A stretch of DNA of 64,000 bases from Pelomonas caseinilytica (GTDB lineage Bacteria; Pseudomonadota; Gammaproteobacteria; Burkholderiales; Burkholderiaceae_C). The notes beneath the pieces were generated by a model. That model did not search any database. It had not been told where the DNA came from and saw only the letters and a list, made by a program, of their open reading frames with translations. The number at the start of each line of letters is the position of its first letter. Position 1 is the stretch's first letter. Of the stretch, positions 40,248 through 49,604 are shown piece by piece. The position numbers were made by a program, and so were the translations under genes. Where the stretch lies: positions 434,001-498,000 of the forward strand of contig NZ_JAJTWT010000002.1 in assembly GCF_021353235.1 (NCBI RefSeq), read 5' to 3'.

Positions 40248-40940
40248 ATGAACGAAAGCCTGCAAACCCAATACGCCTACGGCGGCGCGGGCCTAGCCGC
40301 CGACCGCCAGCGCGTGCTGCGCAACACCTACTGGCTGCTGGCCCTGTCCCTCGTCCCCACGGTGCTGGGCGCCTGGGTGGGCGTCGCCACCGGGCTGTTC
40401 CGGCTGATGAGCCCCGGCGTGAGCATGCTGGTGTTCTTCGTCGGCGCCTTCGGCCTGATGTTCGTCATCGAGCGCACCAAGGAGTCGGCCGCGGGCGTCG
40501 GCGCCCTGCTCGCCTTCACCTTCTTCATGGGGCTGATGCTGTCCCGGCTCATCGGCTACGTGCTCGGCTTCAAGAACGGCACCTCGCTGGTCATGACGGC
40601 CTTCGGCGGTACGGCGGCGGTGTTCTTCGCCATGGCCAGCCTGGCCACCGTCATCAAGCGTGACCTCTCCGCCCTGGGCAAGTTCCTGACGGTGGGCGCG
40701 GTGGTGCTGATGGTGGCGGGCATCGCCACGGTCTTCCTGCAGTCGTCGGCCCTGCTGCTGACGGTGCTGGTGCTGTCGCTGGGCGTGTTCTCCGCCTTCA
40801 TGCTCTACGACGTGAAGCGCGTCATCGACGGCGGCGAGACCAACTACATCAGCGCGACGCTGAACATCTACCTGGACCTCTACAACGTGTTCCAGAGCCT
40901 GCTTTCCCTGCTCGGCATCTTCGGCGGCGACCGCGACTGA
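40248..40940 (+). CDS. Bax inhibitor-1 (YccA/YbhL) family membrane protein (230 aa)
   Basis: Seven hydrophobic helices after a cytoplasmic N-terminus. Family marks are the start of helix 1 (RNTYWLLALSLVPTVLGAW) and the C-terminal ISATLNIYLDLYNVFQSLLSLLGIFGGDRD. BI-1 proteins form pH-sensitive calcium leak channels; E. coli YccA interacts with FtsH, whose gene is also in this window. It is monocistronic, with its own terminator. Confidence 0.92.
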   Translation: MNESLQTQYAYGGAGLAADRQRVLRNTYWLLALSLVPTVLGAWVGVATGLFRLMSPGVSMLVFFVGAFGLMFVIERTKESAAGVGALLAFTFFMGLMLSRLIGYVLGFKNGTSLVMTAFGGTAAVFFAMASLATVIKRDLSALGKFLTVGAVVLMVAGIATVFLQSSALLLTVLVLSLGVFSAFMLYDVKRVIDGGETNYISATLNIYLDLYNVFQSLLSLLGIFGGDRD

Positions 40941-40963
40941 ACGGGCGCATCGCCCGAAGTGAC

Positions 40964-40989
40964 AAGGCGGCCCGCGGGCCGCCTTTTTC
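40964..40989 (+). terminator. intrinsic terminator after the Bax-inhibitor-1 gene
   Basis: AAGGCGGCCC pairs with GGGCCGCCTT in a nearly continuous palindrome (40964-40985) followed by TTT and CG. It lies 24 bp after the stop. Confidence 0.75.
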
Positions 40990-41030
40990 GTGGCCGGCTC
41001 GCTGCCGGCACAGCCCCCCCAGCGGCAGCC

Positions 41031-42548
41031 TTATTTGGCCGGCGTGTAGTTGCGCAGCACGAAGGGCGCGCTCAGCCACACGGGCTGGCCGACCTGGCCG
41101 AGTTGCATCGACAGGTTGACGGTGCCCGCGGCCTGGTCCGCCTGGGCCGTGCCGCTCAGCACGACGGGTTCGAGCTTGCCGGTCAGCACGGCCGAGCCGG
41201 AGAGGAGAGCCGTGTAGGGCGGAGCGCCGAGCTGAAGGGACACCGGCGCGGTCGCCTGGGCCTTGGTGTCGTCGGTATCCAGGCGCGCCCACAGCAGCAC
41301 CTGCAGCTTGTCGCCCTTGCGGATGTCGCCGGTGACGGGCGCGATGGCCCCGATGTCCCAGGGGTTGGGGCGCCGGCCCTGCAGCGCCACGCGCAGGCAG
41401 GCTTTGCCGGTGGCCTCGCAGGCCACCTGCTGGGTGGACTGGCCATCGCCGTAGACCGACCAGGCACTCACCTTGGCCGAGTTGATGAGATGGTCCAGCG
41501 CCGGGTCGCTGCTGCGCGCCGCCGCGCCGGTGGCCACGGGTGCGCCGGGCGAGGGAATGAGGGCATTCAGGATGGGCTTGACCCAGCCATCGGCCTTCAT
41601 GTCCCACACGATGAAGTCGGAATCGAACTGCCAGTAGCTCCAGCCAAAGCCGCGCGCCTCGGCGGCCCGTGCGACGGCGGACGTCCAGGCCACGCGCTGG
41701 GCCAGCGGGCCGGTCTCGAGGGCGCCGAATTCACCCAGCAGGATGGGCCGGCCGGTCTTCTGCGCCCAGGCCTTGACCTTGTCGAAGTCCTTCTTGATCT
41801 GCTCCTGCTCGGCCGCCGCGCCCCAGGTGACGCCGGAAGTGTTCTTCAAGTCCGCCACCCAGTGCGCCCCCTGGTGGGTGAAAGGGAATGGCGAGTAGTA
41901 GTGGAAGGTCACCACGAGGTTGCGGTCGGCCTCGGGCAGCCTGAGGCTGTCGAGGTGATCCATCGAGTTCCAGAACTTGGGGCCGACGACGACGCGGCGC
42001 TTCGGGTTCGTCTCGCGGATGATCTGCAGGTTCTCGGCGAGGATGTCGTTCCACAGCGCATCGGCCTCGCCGTTGGGCTCGTTCAGGATCTCGAAGAGCA
42101 CCGCATCGGGGGCATCGCGGTAGCGCGGCGCCACCTGGCGCCAGAAGGCCTTGAGCTTGGCCCGGCAGCTGTCCAGCGCCTTGGCGCAGTCCGTGAAGTT
42201 GTGTTCGTCCACGATGACCTGCAGGCCGGCAGTGAGCGCCGAGGCAAGCACCTCGTCCAGCGTCTTGAACCAGGCCGGCGCCAGCCTGCCCTGGGCATCC
42301 ATGTGCTCGAAGGCCTGCAGGTTGAGCCGCACGTGGTCGAAACCGCCCTCGCGGATGGCTTGCAGATGCCGCATCTGGAAGCGGGCCTTGGCCGGGTCGG
42401 TCCAGAGCGGGTCGTAGCCCAGGATGTTGACGCCGCGCTTGAGCGCCTGCGCCGGCAGGTCGACGCCCTGGGCGGACGCGGACGAGATCAGCCCGAGCGC
42501 CAGACAGGCGGCGCCCAGCATGCGGGGGAGTTTCGATCGGAGGAACAT
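41031..42548 (-). CDS. secreted glycoside hydrolase family 5 enzyme (505 aa)
   Basis: A signal peptide (MFLRSKLPRMLGAACLALGLISSASAQ) precedes a GH5 TIM barrel. The segment FDHVRLNLQAF and the acid/base Glu in FEILNEPNGEAD are clear. FHYYSPFPFTHQGAHW precedes the nucleophile Glu in ILLGEFGALETG, then WSYWQFDSDFIVWD. Residues from about 370 form a beta-rich C-terminal module resembling a carbohydrate-binding domain. It likely cleaves a beta-1,4-glucan or mannan. ATG 42548 with an AGAGG site is chosen over a GTG at 42578. It is monocistronic with an unusual palindrome upstream. Confidence 0.9.
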   Translation of the reverse strand: MFLRSKLPRMLGAACLALGLISSASAQGVDLPAQALKRGVNILGYDPLWTDPAKARFQMRHLQAIREGGFDHVRLNLQAFEHMDAQGRLAPAWFKTLDEVLASALTAGLQVIVDEHNFTDCAKALDSCRAKLKAFWRQVAPRYRDAPDAVLFEILNEPNGEADALWNDILAENLQIIRETNPKRRVVVGPKFWNSMDHLDSLRLPEADRNLVVTFHYYSPFPFTHQGAHWVADLKNTSGVTWGAAAEQEQIKKDFDKVKAWAQKTGRPILLGEFGALETGPLAQRVAWTSAVARAAEARGFGWSYWQFDSDFIVWDMKADGWVKPILNALIPSPGAPVATGAAARSSDPALDHLINSAKVSAWSVYGDGQSTQQVACEATGKACLRVALQGRRPNPWDIGAIAPVTGDIRKGDKLQVLLWARLDTDDTKAQATAPVSLQLGAPPYTALLSGSAVLTGKLEPVVLSGTAQADQAAGTVNLSMQLGQVGQPVWLSAPFVLRNYTPAK

Positions 42549-42606
42549 GGCCGGCCTCTTGGTCTCCTGAGGGTTCACGGCACCGGGCCGAGTGAATCCC
42601 GGCTCC

Positions 42607-42650
42607 GGCGGAAGAGCTAAACAAACTTTCTTTGTTTATCTATTCTTCCG
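42607..42650. promoter_or_regulatory. nested palindrome upstream of the GH5 gene, possible operator
   Basis: A perfect TAAACAAA-N5-TTTGTTTA palindrome (42617-42637) lies inside a second perfect inverted repeat GCGGAAGA (42607-42614) / TCTTCCGC (42643-42650). It is centred about 80 bp before the GH5 ATG, in a locally AT-rich stretch. It looks like a dimeric repressor or activator site; no regulator gene is next to it. Confidence 0.5.
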
Positions 42651-42740
42651 CAGATTCCTGCAGAACAAAGCTCGGGTTGACCCGATGCCCATCGAGGCAA
42701 TGAGCCTCCAATGCCGCCAAAGACGAAGGGAGTGTTTACT

Positions 42741-42758
42741 AAAAAGGCGAAAACGCCT
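42741..42758 (-). terminator. intrinsic terminator abutting the rlmD stop codon
   Basis: AGGCG-TTTT-CGCCT followed by TTTT on the minus strand. The first stem base is the first T/A of the rlmD TGA region, so the hairpin begins at the stop codon itself. Confidence 0.7.
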
Positions 42759-44122
42759 CAGGCCATCGCATCTCGGTCGAAGACAGCCACGCTCTCCACG
42801 TGGGCCGTGTGCGGGAACATGTTCACGGCGCTGGCCGCCGTGCAGCGGTAGCCCGCCAGGTTCACGAGCAGACCGGCATCGCGCGCCAGGGTCGCCGGAT
42901 TGCAGCTCACGTAGACGATGCGCCTGGGTGGCGCCCAGCCCGGGGCCAGGGAGGGGTCCTGCACGATGTCGGCCACGGCCTTGGCCAGCGCGAATGCGCC
43001 TTCACGCGGCGGGTCGACGAGCCAGCGGTCGGCGATGCCGTCGGCCGCCAGCAGCGAAGGCGTCATCTCGAAGAGGTTGCGGGCGACGAAGTTCGTCTTG
43101 TGCGCCAGGCCGTTGGCCGCCGCGTTCTCGCGCGAGCGCTCCACCAGGGCCTCGCTGCCTTCGATGCCCAGCACCTCGCGCGCCTGCGTGGCCAGCGGCA
43201 GCGTGAAGTTGCCGAGGCCGCAGAACCAGTCGATCACCCGCTCCCCAGGCCGCACGGCCAGCAGGCGCAGCGCCCGGCCGACCAGGGCCGCATTGATGTG
43301 CGGATTGACCTGGGTGAAGTCGGTCGGCTTGAAGGGCATGCGGATGCCGAATTCCGGCAGCGCGTAGGCGAGTTGCGGGCCGCCCTCGTCCAGCAGCCGC
43401 ACGCTGTCCGGCCCCTTGGGCTGCAGCCACCACTGCACGCCGTGCTCGGCGGCGAACTGGCGCAGCAGGGCCAGGTCGCCGGGCGGCAGCGGGTTGAGGT
43501 GGCGCAGCACCAGGGCGATGACCTCGTCGCCCATCGCCAGCTCGATCTGCGGCAGGCGGTCGCGCTCGGCCATGGCCATGATCAGCCCGCGCAGCGGCAG
43601 CAGCAGGTCGCTGACCCGGCGCGGCACCACCTTGCAGACCTGCATGTCGGCCACGTAGCGGCTCTTGCGCTCGTGGAAGCCGATCAGCACCGCACCCTTC
43701 TTGGCCACGTAGCGCACCGAGAAGCGCGCGCGGTAGCGATAGCCCCAGGTCGGCCCTTCGATGGGCCGCAGCAGCGTCTCGGCCTTCACCTTGCCCAGGT
43801 GCCAAAGGTTGTCCTCCACCACCCGCTGCTTCACCGCCACCTGCGCGGCCGGGTGCAGGTGCTGCATCTTGCAGCCGCCGCAGGCGCCCGCATGCAGGCC
43901 GAAATGCGGGCAGCCCGGCGTCACGCGCTGGGCGCTCTCTTTCTTGATCGCCGACAGCGTGCCCTGCTCCCAGTTGTTCTTGCGCCGGGCGATCTGCGCC
44001 TGCACGACCTCGCCTGGCAGTGCGCCGTCGATGAAGACCACCTTGCCCTCGGCGTTGTGCGCGACGCCCTGCGCCTCGAGGTCGAGCGAATCGACCTTGA
44101 GCCATTCCGTTGTCTGATTCAT
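42758..44122 (-). CDS. rlmD: 23S rRNA (uracil-1939-C5)-methyltransferase RlmD (454 aa)
   Basis: SAM-dependent RNA methyltransferase with an N-terminal TRAM domain (about 1-60) and a 4Fe-4S site whose ligands include CPHF and ACGGCKMQH plus a later Cys (MQVCKV). The SAM motif is [16 protein letters not shown], and the catalytic Cys lies in [19 protein letters not shown] is also conserved. It ends at a terminator and starts 24 bp before, on the same strand as, rpoS's 3' end. Confidence 0.95.
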   Translation of the reverse strand: MNQTTEWLKVDSLDLEAQGVAHNAEGKVVFIDGALPGEVVQAQIARRKNNWEQGTLSAIKKESAQRVTPGCPHFGLHAGACGGCKMQHLHPAAQVAVKQRVVEDNLWHLGKVKAETLLRPIEGPTWGYRYRARFSVRYVAKKGAVLIGFHERKSRYVADMQVCKVVPRRVSDLLLPLRGLIMAMAERDRLPQIELAMGDEVIALVLRHLNPLPPGDLALLRQFAAEHGVQWWLQPKGPDSVRLLDEGGPQLAYALPEFGIRMPFKPTDFTQVNPHINAALVGRALRLLAVRPGERVIDWFCGLGNFTLPLATQAREVLGIEGSEALVERSRENAAANGLAHKTNFVARNLFEMTPSLLAADGIADRWLVDPPREGAFALAKAVADIVQDPSLAPGWAPPRRIVYVSCNPATLARDAGLLVNLAGYRCTAASAVNMFPHTAHVESVAVFDRDAMA

Positions 44123-44146
44123 AGGGCCGGGATTATCCCGGCGGAC

Positions 44147-45151
44147 CTAGAAGATGCTGTCCCGGTCCACGCCGTGGCGCATCATGTTGCGCTTGAGCTT
44201 GGCCAGCGCCTCGATCTGGATCTGGCGGATGCGCTCGCGCGTGAGCTTGAGGCGGATCGCCAGCACATCCAGCGTCTCCGGCTCCCGGTCGGACAGGCCG
44301 TAACGGCCCGCCAGTACCTCGCGCTCGCGGTCGTTCAGGCTGGCCAGGCCATGCCGCAGCAGCTCCTCGACCTCGTGCGACAGGCGCAGGCCCATCGGGT
44401 CGATGGCCTGCTCGTCGGCGACGAGGTCCAGCATCGATTCACCGCCCTCGCCGTTGCGGTCCACCGGCGAGTCCAGCGAACTCGGCAACTCCGCGTAGGC
44501 CAGCAGTTCAGCCACCTCCTCCACCGGGCGCCCCAGCGCCTGGGCGACGTCCTCGGCGCGCACGCGGCCTTCGGCGCCCTGGGCGCTCTGCAGGGCCTCC
44601 AGGGCCCGCCGGGCCTTGAGCACCTGATTCAACTCGCGGACGATGTGAACCGGCAGTCGCACGAGGCGGGCCTGGTGCATCAGCGCCCGCTCGATGCTCT
44701 GGCGGATCCACCAGCTCGAATAGGTCGAGAAGCGGAAGCCCCGCTCCGGCTCGAACTTGCTGATCGCATGCATCAGCCCGAGGTTGCCCTCCTCGATGAG
44801 GTCGCTCATCGGCAGGCCGCGGCCGAGGTAGTTCTTGGCGATGCTGACCACGAGCCTCAGGTTGTGCTCGATCATCGCCTGGCGGGCATCGAAGTCGCCC
44901 GCGCGTGCGGCCTGGGCGGTGTCGAACTCCTGCTGCGGCGTCAGCAGCGGCGTGCGCCGGATGTCGCGCAGATAGGCCTGCAGGGCGTTGCCGACCTCGA
45001 CCTCGTCGCTGCCGCCGCGCAGCACCTGTACGTCCTCGTCGGGCGCGGGCGCTGCGGCGGCATCAGGCTCGGCGCCACCCAGTGCGGACAACATCACGCC
45101 GGGCGCGCCGCTGTCATGGTGACCGTTGAGTTTGGGCACAGCGCGTTTCAT
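44147..45151 (-). CDS. rpoS: stationary-phase sigma factor RpoS (334 aa)
   Basis: Region 1.2 is DALQAYLRDIRRTPLLT-like and region 2 contains RLVVSIAKNYLGRGLPMSDLIEEGN and FSTYSSWWIRQSIERAL. Region 3 is VRAEDVAQALGR, and region 4.2 contains ETLDVLAIRLKLTRERIRQIQIEAL. The ATG at 45151 (MKRAVPKLNG) gives a normal length; the frame is open further upstream but overlaps nlpD. Position after nlpD in surE-pcm-nlpD-rpoS is the conserved context, and promoters inside nlpD are expected from E. coli. Confidence 0.96.
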   Translation of the reverse strand: MKRAVPKLNGHHDSGAPGVMLSALGGAEPDAAAAPAPDEDVQVLRGGSDEVEVGNALQAYLRDIRRTPLLTPQQEFDTAQAARAGDFDARQAMIEHNLRLVVSIAKNYLGRGLPMSDLIEEGNLGLMHAISKFEPERGFRFSTYSSWWIRQSIERALMHQARLVRLPVHIVRELNQVLKARRALEALQSAQGAEGRVRAEDVAQALGRPVEEVAELLAYAELPSSLDSPVDRNGEGGESMLDLVADEQAIDPMGLRLSHEVEELLRHGLASLNDREREVLAGRYGLSDREPETLDVLAIRLKLTRERIRQIQIEALAKLKRNMMRHGVDRDSIF

Positions 45152-45192
45152 GGCGTGTTCGCTGGCCCGGTGCAAGGGTACTGGCCGCTCGC

Positions 45193-46080
45193 TCAGCGCG
45201 GAGGGAGCAGCTTGGCCGGATCGACGGGCTTGCCGAGCTTGCGCACTTCGAAGTGCAGCTTGACGGTGTCGCTCTCGGTGGAACCCATCTCGGCAATCCT
45301 CTGGCCCTTGCGTACGACTTGATCCTGCTCGACCAGCATCGCCCGGTTGTGGGCATACGCCGTCAGGTAGGTGTTGTTGTGCTTGATGATGACCAAGTTG
45401 CCGTAGCCGCGCAACCCCGAACCGGCGTAAACAACGCGACCATCGGCGACAGCCAGCACCGGGTCGCCGGGCTTGCCGGCGAAGTCCAGGCCTTTGTTGC
45501 GCTGCTCGTCGAAACCGGCCGTCACGGGCTGGGCCACGGGCCAGCCCCAGTTGAGGTTGTCGTCGTCCGAAGCCGGCGCCTCGCGGCTCGGCGCCGGTGC
45601 GGCGGGGGTGGCCGGCGCCGATGCCGCGCTGGCCGAAGACGCCGGCGGCTTGGCATCCAACGGCCGGGCCTCGACCTTGCCCGCGCTGGCAATCGGCTTG
45701 GCCGTGACAGCCGAGGCATCGACGCCCGGCGGCACCACGCGAAGCACCTGGCCCACCTCGATGCGGTTGGGATTGTCGAGGCTGTTCCACTTCGCCAGGT
45801 CGCGCCAGCTCTGGCCGTTGTCCAGGGCGATGCGGGCCAGAGCGTCGCCCGGCTTGACGGTGTAGTAGCCCGGCTTGCCGGCGTTCTCGGCGCCGGGCGG
45901 CAACTTGACTTCGGGCGCCGACGCGGCCGACGCCGCGGAGGCCGGCGCGGCGGGAGCACTGGCCTTGGGCTGCTGCGGGTTGCGGTCCTCGACCGGCGCG
46001 CGGTGCAGCGAGGTGCCGCAGGCAGTCAGCAGCAGTGAGGAGGTGAGGACGAGAAAGGTGTAGCGCAGGCTTGAGGGCAT
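45193..46080 (-). CDS. nlpD: NlpD-type LysM/M23 lipoprotein (295 aa)
   Basis: A lipoprotein signal ends in LLLTAC. A LysM domain follows (YYTVKPGDALARIALDNG to VGQVLRV), then an Ala/Pro/Ser linker and a LytM/M23 domain (about 175-295). The first zinc His of active M23 enzymes is replaced by Asn (NKGLDFAG), though HFEVRKLG remains. As in NlpD and EnvC, it is probably an activator of a cell-wall amidase, not an enzyme itself. It precedes rpoS. Confidence 0.94.
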   Translation of the reverse strand: MPSSLRYTFLVLTSSLLLTACGTSLHRAPVEDRNPQQPKASAPAAPASAASAASAPEVKLPPGAENAGKPGYYTVKPGDALARIALDNGQSWRDLAKWNSLDNPNRIEVGQVLRVVPPGVDASAVTAKPIASAGKVEARPLDAKPPASSASAASAPATPAAPAPSREAPASDDDNLNWGWPVAQPVTAGFDEQRNKGLDFAGKPGDPVLAVADGRVVYAGSGLRGYGNLVIIKHNNTYLTAYAHNRAMLVEQDQVVRKGQRIAEMGSTESDTVKLHFEVRKLGKPVDPAKLLPPR

Positions 46081-46143
46081 CGTGTGGCTAACGCACGTTT
46101 GAAGGCCGCCCGGATTGTGTGGCGCGGTGCGCCAGCGGCCCCG

Positions 46144-46947
46144 TCAGACAACGCCAGATTTTAGGGGGACGAACAGAACTGCCTCGTGCTCGCTCCGAAC
46201 CCAGCGGCTGATGCCCGCCTCCACGACGTGATCGAGCACCACCAGCACCTGCCCCCGGCCGCCCGCGGCGGTGGGCGCGACGAGGCGCCCACCCGGTGCG
46301 AGCTGCTCCATCCACGCGGAGGGAATGTCCTCGCCGCCGGCCGCCGCGATGATGCTGTCGAAGGGGCCGCTGGCCGCATGGCCGACGCGCCCATCGCCCC
46401 AGATGAGGCGCGGCGAACGCGACAGGGCCACCCGCTGGAGGTTGAGCTTGGCCTTGTCGTGCAGGCCCTGCAGGCGCTCGATGGACGTGAGCTGGCGCGC
46501 CAGCAGCGAGATGACGGCGGCCTGGTAGCCGCAGCCCGTGCCGATCTCCAGCACCCGCCCGAGGGAGCCGCGCTGGCGCGCCGCCGGGCCGGCGAAGAGC
46601 AGGCCCAGCATGTGGGCGACGACCGAGGGCTTGGAGATGGTCTGGCCATGGCCGATGGGCAGGGCCGTGTCTTCGTAGGCCTGGGCGGCGAGGGCGCTGT
46701 CGACGAACTCGTGGCGCGGCACGGCCGCCATGGCGGCGAGCACGCGCTCGTCGAACTTGCCCTCGGCGCGCAGCCGGTCGACCATGCGCTGGCGGACCGC
46801 CCCGCTATCCAGCCCCGTGCCGCTGGGCCGGGCCAGGCGCGCGGCGTCGGCGGTGGCCTGGCGCAGGTGGCGCTGGGGCATCAGCAGCTCGCGCTGCGGC
46901 GCGGCGGCCGGCTTGAGGGAGGCCGGGAAGCGCTTGGGTGCGCTCAT
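46144..46947 (-). CDS. pcm: protein-L-isoaspartate O-methyltransferase (267 aa)
   Basis: Repairs damaged aspartyl residues with SAM. Motifs: VPRHEFVDSALAAQAYEDTALPIGHGQTISKP, the SAM loop LEIGTGCGYQAAV and DSIIAAAGGEDIP. The N-terminus has about 50 extra Arg/Ala-rich residues compared with E. coli Pcm. A later ATG (MPQRHLRQ, residue 23) could be the real start. Its ATG directly follows the surE stop (TGA-ATG). Confidence 0.95.
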   Translation of the reverse strand: MSAPKRFPASLKPAAAPQRELLMPQRHLRQATADAARLARPSGTGLDSGAVRQRMVDRLRAEGKFDERVLAAMAAVPRHEFVDSALAAQAYEDTALPIGHGQTISKPSVVAHMLGLLFAGPAARQRGSLGRVLEIGTGCGYQAAVISLLARQLTSIERLQGLHDKAKLNLQRVALSRSPRLIWGDGRVGHAASGPFDSIIAAAGGEDIPSAWMEQLAPGGRLVAPTAAGGRGQVLVVLDHVVEAGISRWVRSEHEAVLFVPLKSGVV

Positions 46948-47691
46948 TCAGGCCCCCAGGCGCTGGGCCCAGGAAGCAAGGGAGGCGTGCTCGGTCAGGT
47001 CCACCTGCAAGGGCGTGATCGACACCTGGCCGTTGGCGGTGGCATGGAAGTCCGTGCCCTCGCCCGCGTCGCGCGCGTCGCCCGCGGGCCCGATCCAGTA
47101 GATGGTCTCGCCGCGCGGGTTGATCTGCTCGATGATGCCCTCGCTGGCGTGGCGCCGGCCCAGCCGCGTGATGCGGCGCGGCAGCTTGTCGGCATCCGCC
47201 ACGTTGGGGATGTTGACGTTGAGCAGGAAGCCCCGCTCCAGGCCGCCTTCGAGCACCTTCTCGATGACGCTCCGCGCCGTGCGGGCGGCGGCATCGAGCT
47301 CGCCCCAGCCCTTCTCGACCTGCGAGAAGGCGATGGACGGGATGCCGAAGAGATAGCCCTCGGTCGCCGCGGCGACGGTGCCGGAGTAGAGGGTGTCGTC
47401 ACCCATGTTGGCGCCGTTGTTGATGCCGGAGACGACGAGGTCGGGCCGGTAGCCCAGCAGGCCGGTCAGGGCCAGATGGACGCCGTCCGACGGCGTGCCG
47501 TTCACGTAGCGGAAGCCGTTGGCCGCACGGTAGACGTTCAGCGGGCGGCCGAGGGTGAGCGAGTTGGACGTGCCGCTGGCGTTCTGCTCGGGGGCGATGA
47601 CGTCGATCTCGCCCAGGCCCTCGCAGGCCTTCACCAGGGCCGCGAGGCCCGGCGCGAGATAGCCGTCGTCGTTGGAGATGAGGATGCGCAT
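46948..47691 (-). CDS. surE: 5'/3'-nucleotidase SurE (247 aa)
   Basis: Metal-dependent nucleotidase of stationary-phase survival. The metal site is [13 protein letters not shown] with a later Asn in [18 protein letters not shown]. The loop [14 protein letters not shown] and the C-terminal [21 protein letters not shown] are typical. First gene of surE-pcm-nlpD-rpoS. Confidence 0.97.
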   Translation of the reverse strand: MRILISNDDGYLAPGLAALVKACEGLGEIDVIAPEQNASGTSNSLTLGRPLNVYRAANGFRYVNGTPSDGVHLALTGLLGYRPDLVVSGINNGANMGDDTLYSGTVAAATEGYLFGIPSIAFSQVEKGWGELDAAARTARSVIEKVLEGGLERGFLLNVNIPNVADADKLPRRITRLGRRHASEGIIEQINPRGETIYWIGPAGDARDAGEGTDFHATANGQVSITPLQVDLTEHASLASWAQRLGA

Positions 47692-47784
47692 GGTGGGCCA
47701 ATTGTAGGGAGGGCGTCACCTCCGAGACCGGGTGTAACCCTCCGGATTCCTATCATGGGTGGTTCAGCCAATGAGGAGACGATG

Positions 47785-48762
47785 ATGAAGGCATGGGTCT
47801 GTGACAACCCGGTAGGCGTCGAGGCGCTGCAATGGCGCGAACTGCCCGCCCCGGCCCTGGCGGCCGGGCAGATCCGCGTGCAGATCAAGGCCGCGAGCCT
47901 GAACTTCCCGGACCTGCTCATCGTCCAGAACAAGTACCAGATGAAGCCGCCCCTGCCCTTCGTGCCCGGCACGGAGTTCTCGGGCGTCGTCACCGAGGTC
48001 GGCGAAGGCGTCAAGGGCTTCGCCATCGGCCAGCGCATCGCCGCCTTCGGCGGCCTGGGCGGCTTCGCCACCGAGGTGTGCATACCGGCCCAGCTCGCCA
48101 TGCCCCTGCCCGAGGGCTTCGGTTTCGAAGACGCCGCCGCCTTCATCTGCACCTATGCCACCAGCCACCACGCCCTGATGGACCGCGGCGCCCTGCAGCC
48201 GGGCGAGACCGTCCTCATCCTCGGCGCAGCCGGCGGCGTGGGCACTGCGGCGCTGCAGATCGCCAAGGCGGCCGGCGCCCGCGTCATCGCCGCGGCGGGC
48301 AGCGATGCCAAGTGTGAAGCCTGCAAAGCCCTCGGCGCCGACGCCACCATCAACTACGCCAGCGGCAACCTGCGCGACGAGCTGAAGGCCCTTACGCAGG
48401 GCAAAGGGCCGGACGTCATTTATGACCCCGTCGGCGGCGATCTGGCCGAGCCGGCCTTCCGCTCCATCGCCTGGCGTGGTCGCTACCTCGTCATCGGCTT
48501 CGCCCAGGGTGCCATCCCCGCCCTGCCGCTGAACCTGGCCCTGCTCAAGGGCGCGTCGCTCGTCGGCGTGTTCTGGGGTGAATTCGCCAAACGGGAGCCA
48601 GCGCGCAATGCGCGCATGCTGGCCGAACTGGCCGCCTGGTATGCCGCGGGCAAGATCAAGCCGGTGCTGGACCGCGTCCTGCCCATGGAGCAACTGCCCG
48701 TCGCCTTCGCGCGCATGGCGGCTCGCGAGGTCGTCGGCAAGGTGGTTCTTACCGTCGCTTGA
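47785..48762 (+). CDS. NADPH:quinone oxidoreductase-like zinc-free MDR protein (325 aa)
   Basis: A medium-chain reductase of the QOR group. The N-terminal GroES-like domain contains VQIKAASLNFPDLLIVQNKYQ and PFVPGTEFSGVVTEVGEGV. The Rossmann motif is LILGAAGGVGTAALQIAKAAG, and the C-terminus is PLNLALLKGASLVGVFWGEF. Zinc-binding cysteines are absent. Two adjacent ATG codons (47782, 47785) follow GAGGAG; the second has the better spacing. A GC hairpin without a T-run follows. Confidence 0.92.
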   Translation: MKAWVCDNPVGVEALQWRELPAPALAAGQIRVQIKAASLNFPDLLIVQNKYQMKPPLPFVPGTEFSGVVTEVGEGVKGFAIGQRIAAFGGLGGFATEVCIPAQLAMPLPEGFGFEDAAAFICTYATSHHALMDRGALQPGETVLILGAAGGVGTAALQIAKAAGARVIAAAGSDAKCEACKALGADATINYASGNLRDELKALTQGKGPDVIYDPVGGDLAEPAFRSIAWRGRYLVIGFAQGAIPALPLNLALLKGASLVGVFWGEFAKREPARNARMLAELAAWYAAGKIKPVLDRVLPMEQLPVAFARMAAREVVGKVVLTVA

Positions 48763-48863
48763 AGCCTGAAACGGGGGCGTCGCCCCCGCGTTCTCGCTGC
48801 GTGTTTCGAGGGCGATGGGCTACATTCGGCGATCGAGTCGTCCCCCCGCCGCCTTGCATCGCC

Positions 48864-49604
48864 ATGACCGTCAAAGTCCTGATCATCGAAGACAACCCCG
48901 TCGCCCGCAGCTTCCTGTGCCGCGTGGTACGAGAGAGCTTCAGCGATGCCCTGGAGATCACCGAGGTCGGCGACCTCGAGAACGCACGCCGCCAAGTTGC
49001 GAAGTTCGCGAACGCGCCCGACGCAGGCTTCAAGCTCATCCTCGTCGACCTGGAGCTGCCTGACGGCAATGGCATGGAGTTCCTCACCGAACTCACCGGC
49101 TCCACGGCCATCAAGATCGTCACGACCCTCTACTCCGACGACGACCACCTCTTCCCCGCCCTGCAATGCGGCGCCGACGGCTACCTGCTGAAGGAGGACC
49201 GCTTCGAGGTCCTGGTGGAAGAGCTGCAACGCATCGTGCGCGGCCAGCCTCCGCTGTCGCCCGCCATCGCGCGCCGCCTGTTGACCCATTTCCGGCCCGC
49301 CTCCAGCGACAGCGGCACCATGCCGCTGAACTCCGGCTTCGGTTCGTTGTCCTCCTCGCACGCGCCCTTCAGCAACAGCCGCAGCGTCGCGCTGGACCCG
49401 CCGCCCGAATGGGAGCGCCTGACGCCCCGCGAAAGCGAAGTCCTGACCTACCTCAGCAAGGGCTTCACGATCAAGGAGATCGCGAACCTGATGGGCATCA
49501 AGTGGTTCACCGTCAACGACCACATCAAGAGCATCTACAAGAAGCTCAACGTGTCCAGCCGCGCCGAGGCGGCCGTGCTGGCGTCAAAGCAGGGCCTGGT
49601 CTAA
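48864..49604 (+). CDS. NarL/FixJ-type response regulator (246 aa)
   Basis: The receiver begins VKVLIIEDNPVARSFL, with the phospho-Asp in LILVDLELPDGNGMEF and the Lys in GYLLKEDRFE. A Ser-rich linker of about 45 residues precedes a LuxR HTH (WERLTPRESEVLTYLSKGFT then IKWFTVNDHIKSIYKKLNVSS). No kinase gene is adjacent, so it is an orphan regulator here. The 3' end overlaps the convergent amidotransferase gene by 21 bp. Confidence 0.92.
   Translation: MTVKVLIIEDNPVARSFLCRVVRESFSDALEITEVGDLENARRQVAKFANAPDAGFKLILVDLELPDGNGMEFLTELTGSTAIKIVTTLYSDDDHLFPALQCGADGYLLKEDRFEVLVEELQRIVRGQPPLSPAIARRLLTHFRPASSDSGTMPLNSGFGSLSSSHAPFSNSRSVALDPPPEWERLTPRESEVLTYLSKGFTIKEIANLMGIKWFTVNDHIKSIYKKLNVSSRAEAAVLASKQGLV

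Noticed and set aside
45152-45790. N-terminal extension of rpoS by about 210 codons
   Set aside because: The extra part lies over nlpD in another frame and has no sigma-factor character; the ATG at 45151 gives the usual RpoS length.
48763-48800. Rho-independent terminator after the quinone oxidoreductase gene
   Set aside because: A GC hairpin is present but no T-run follows on either strand.
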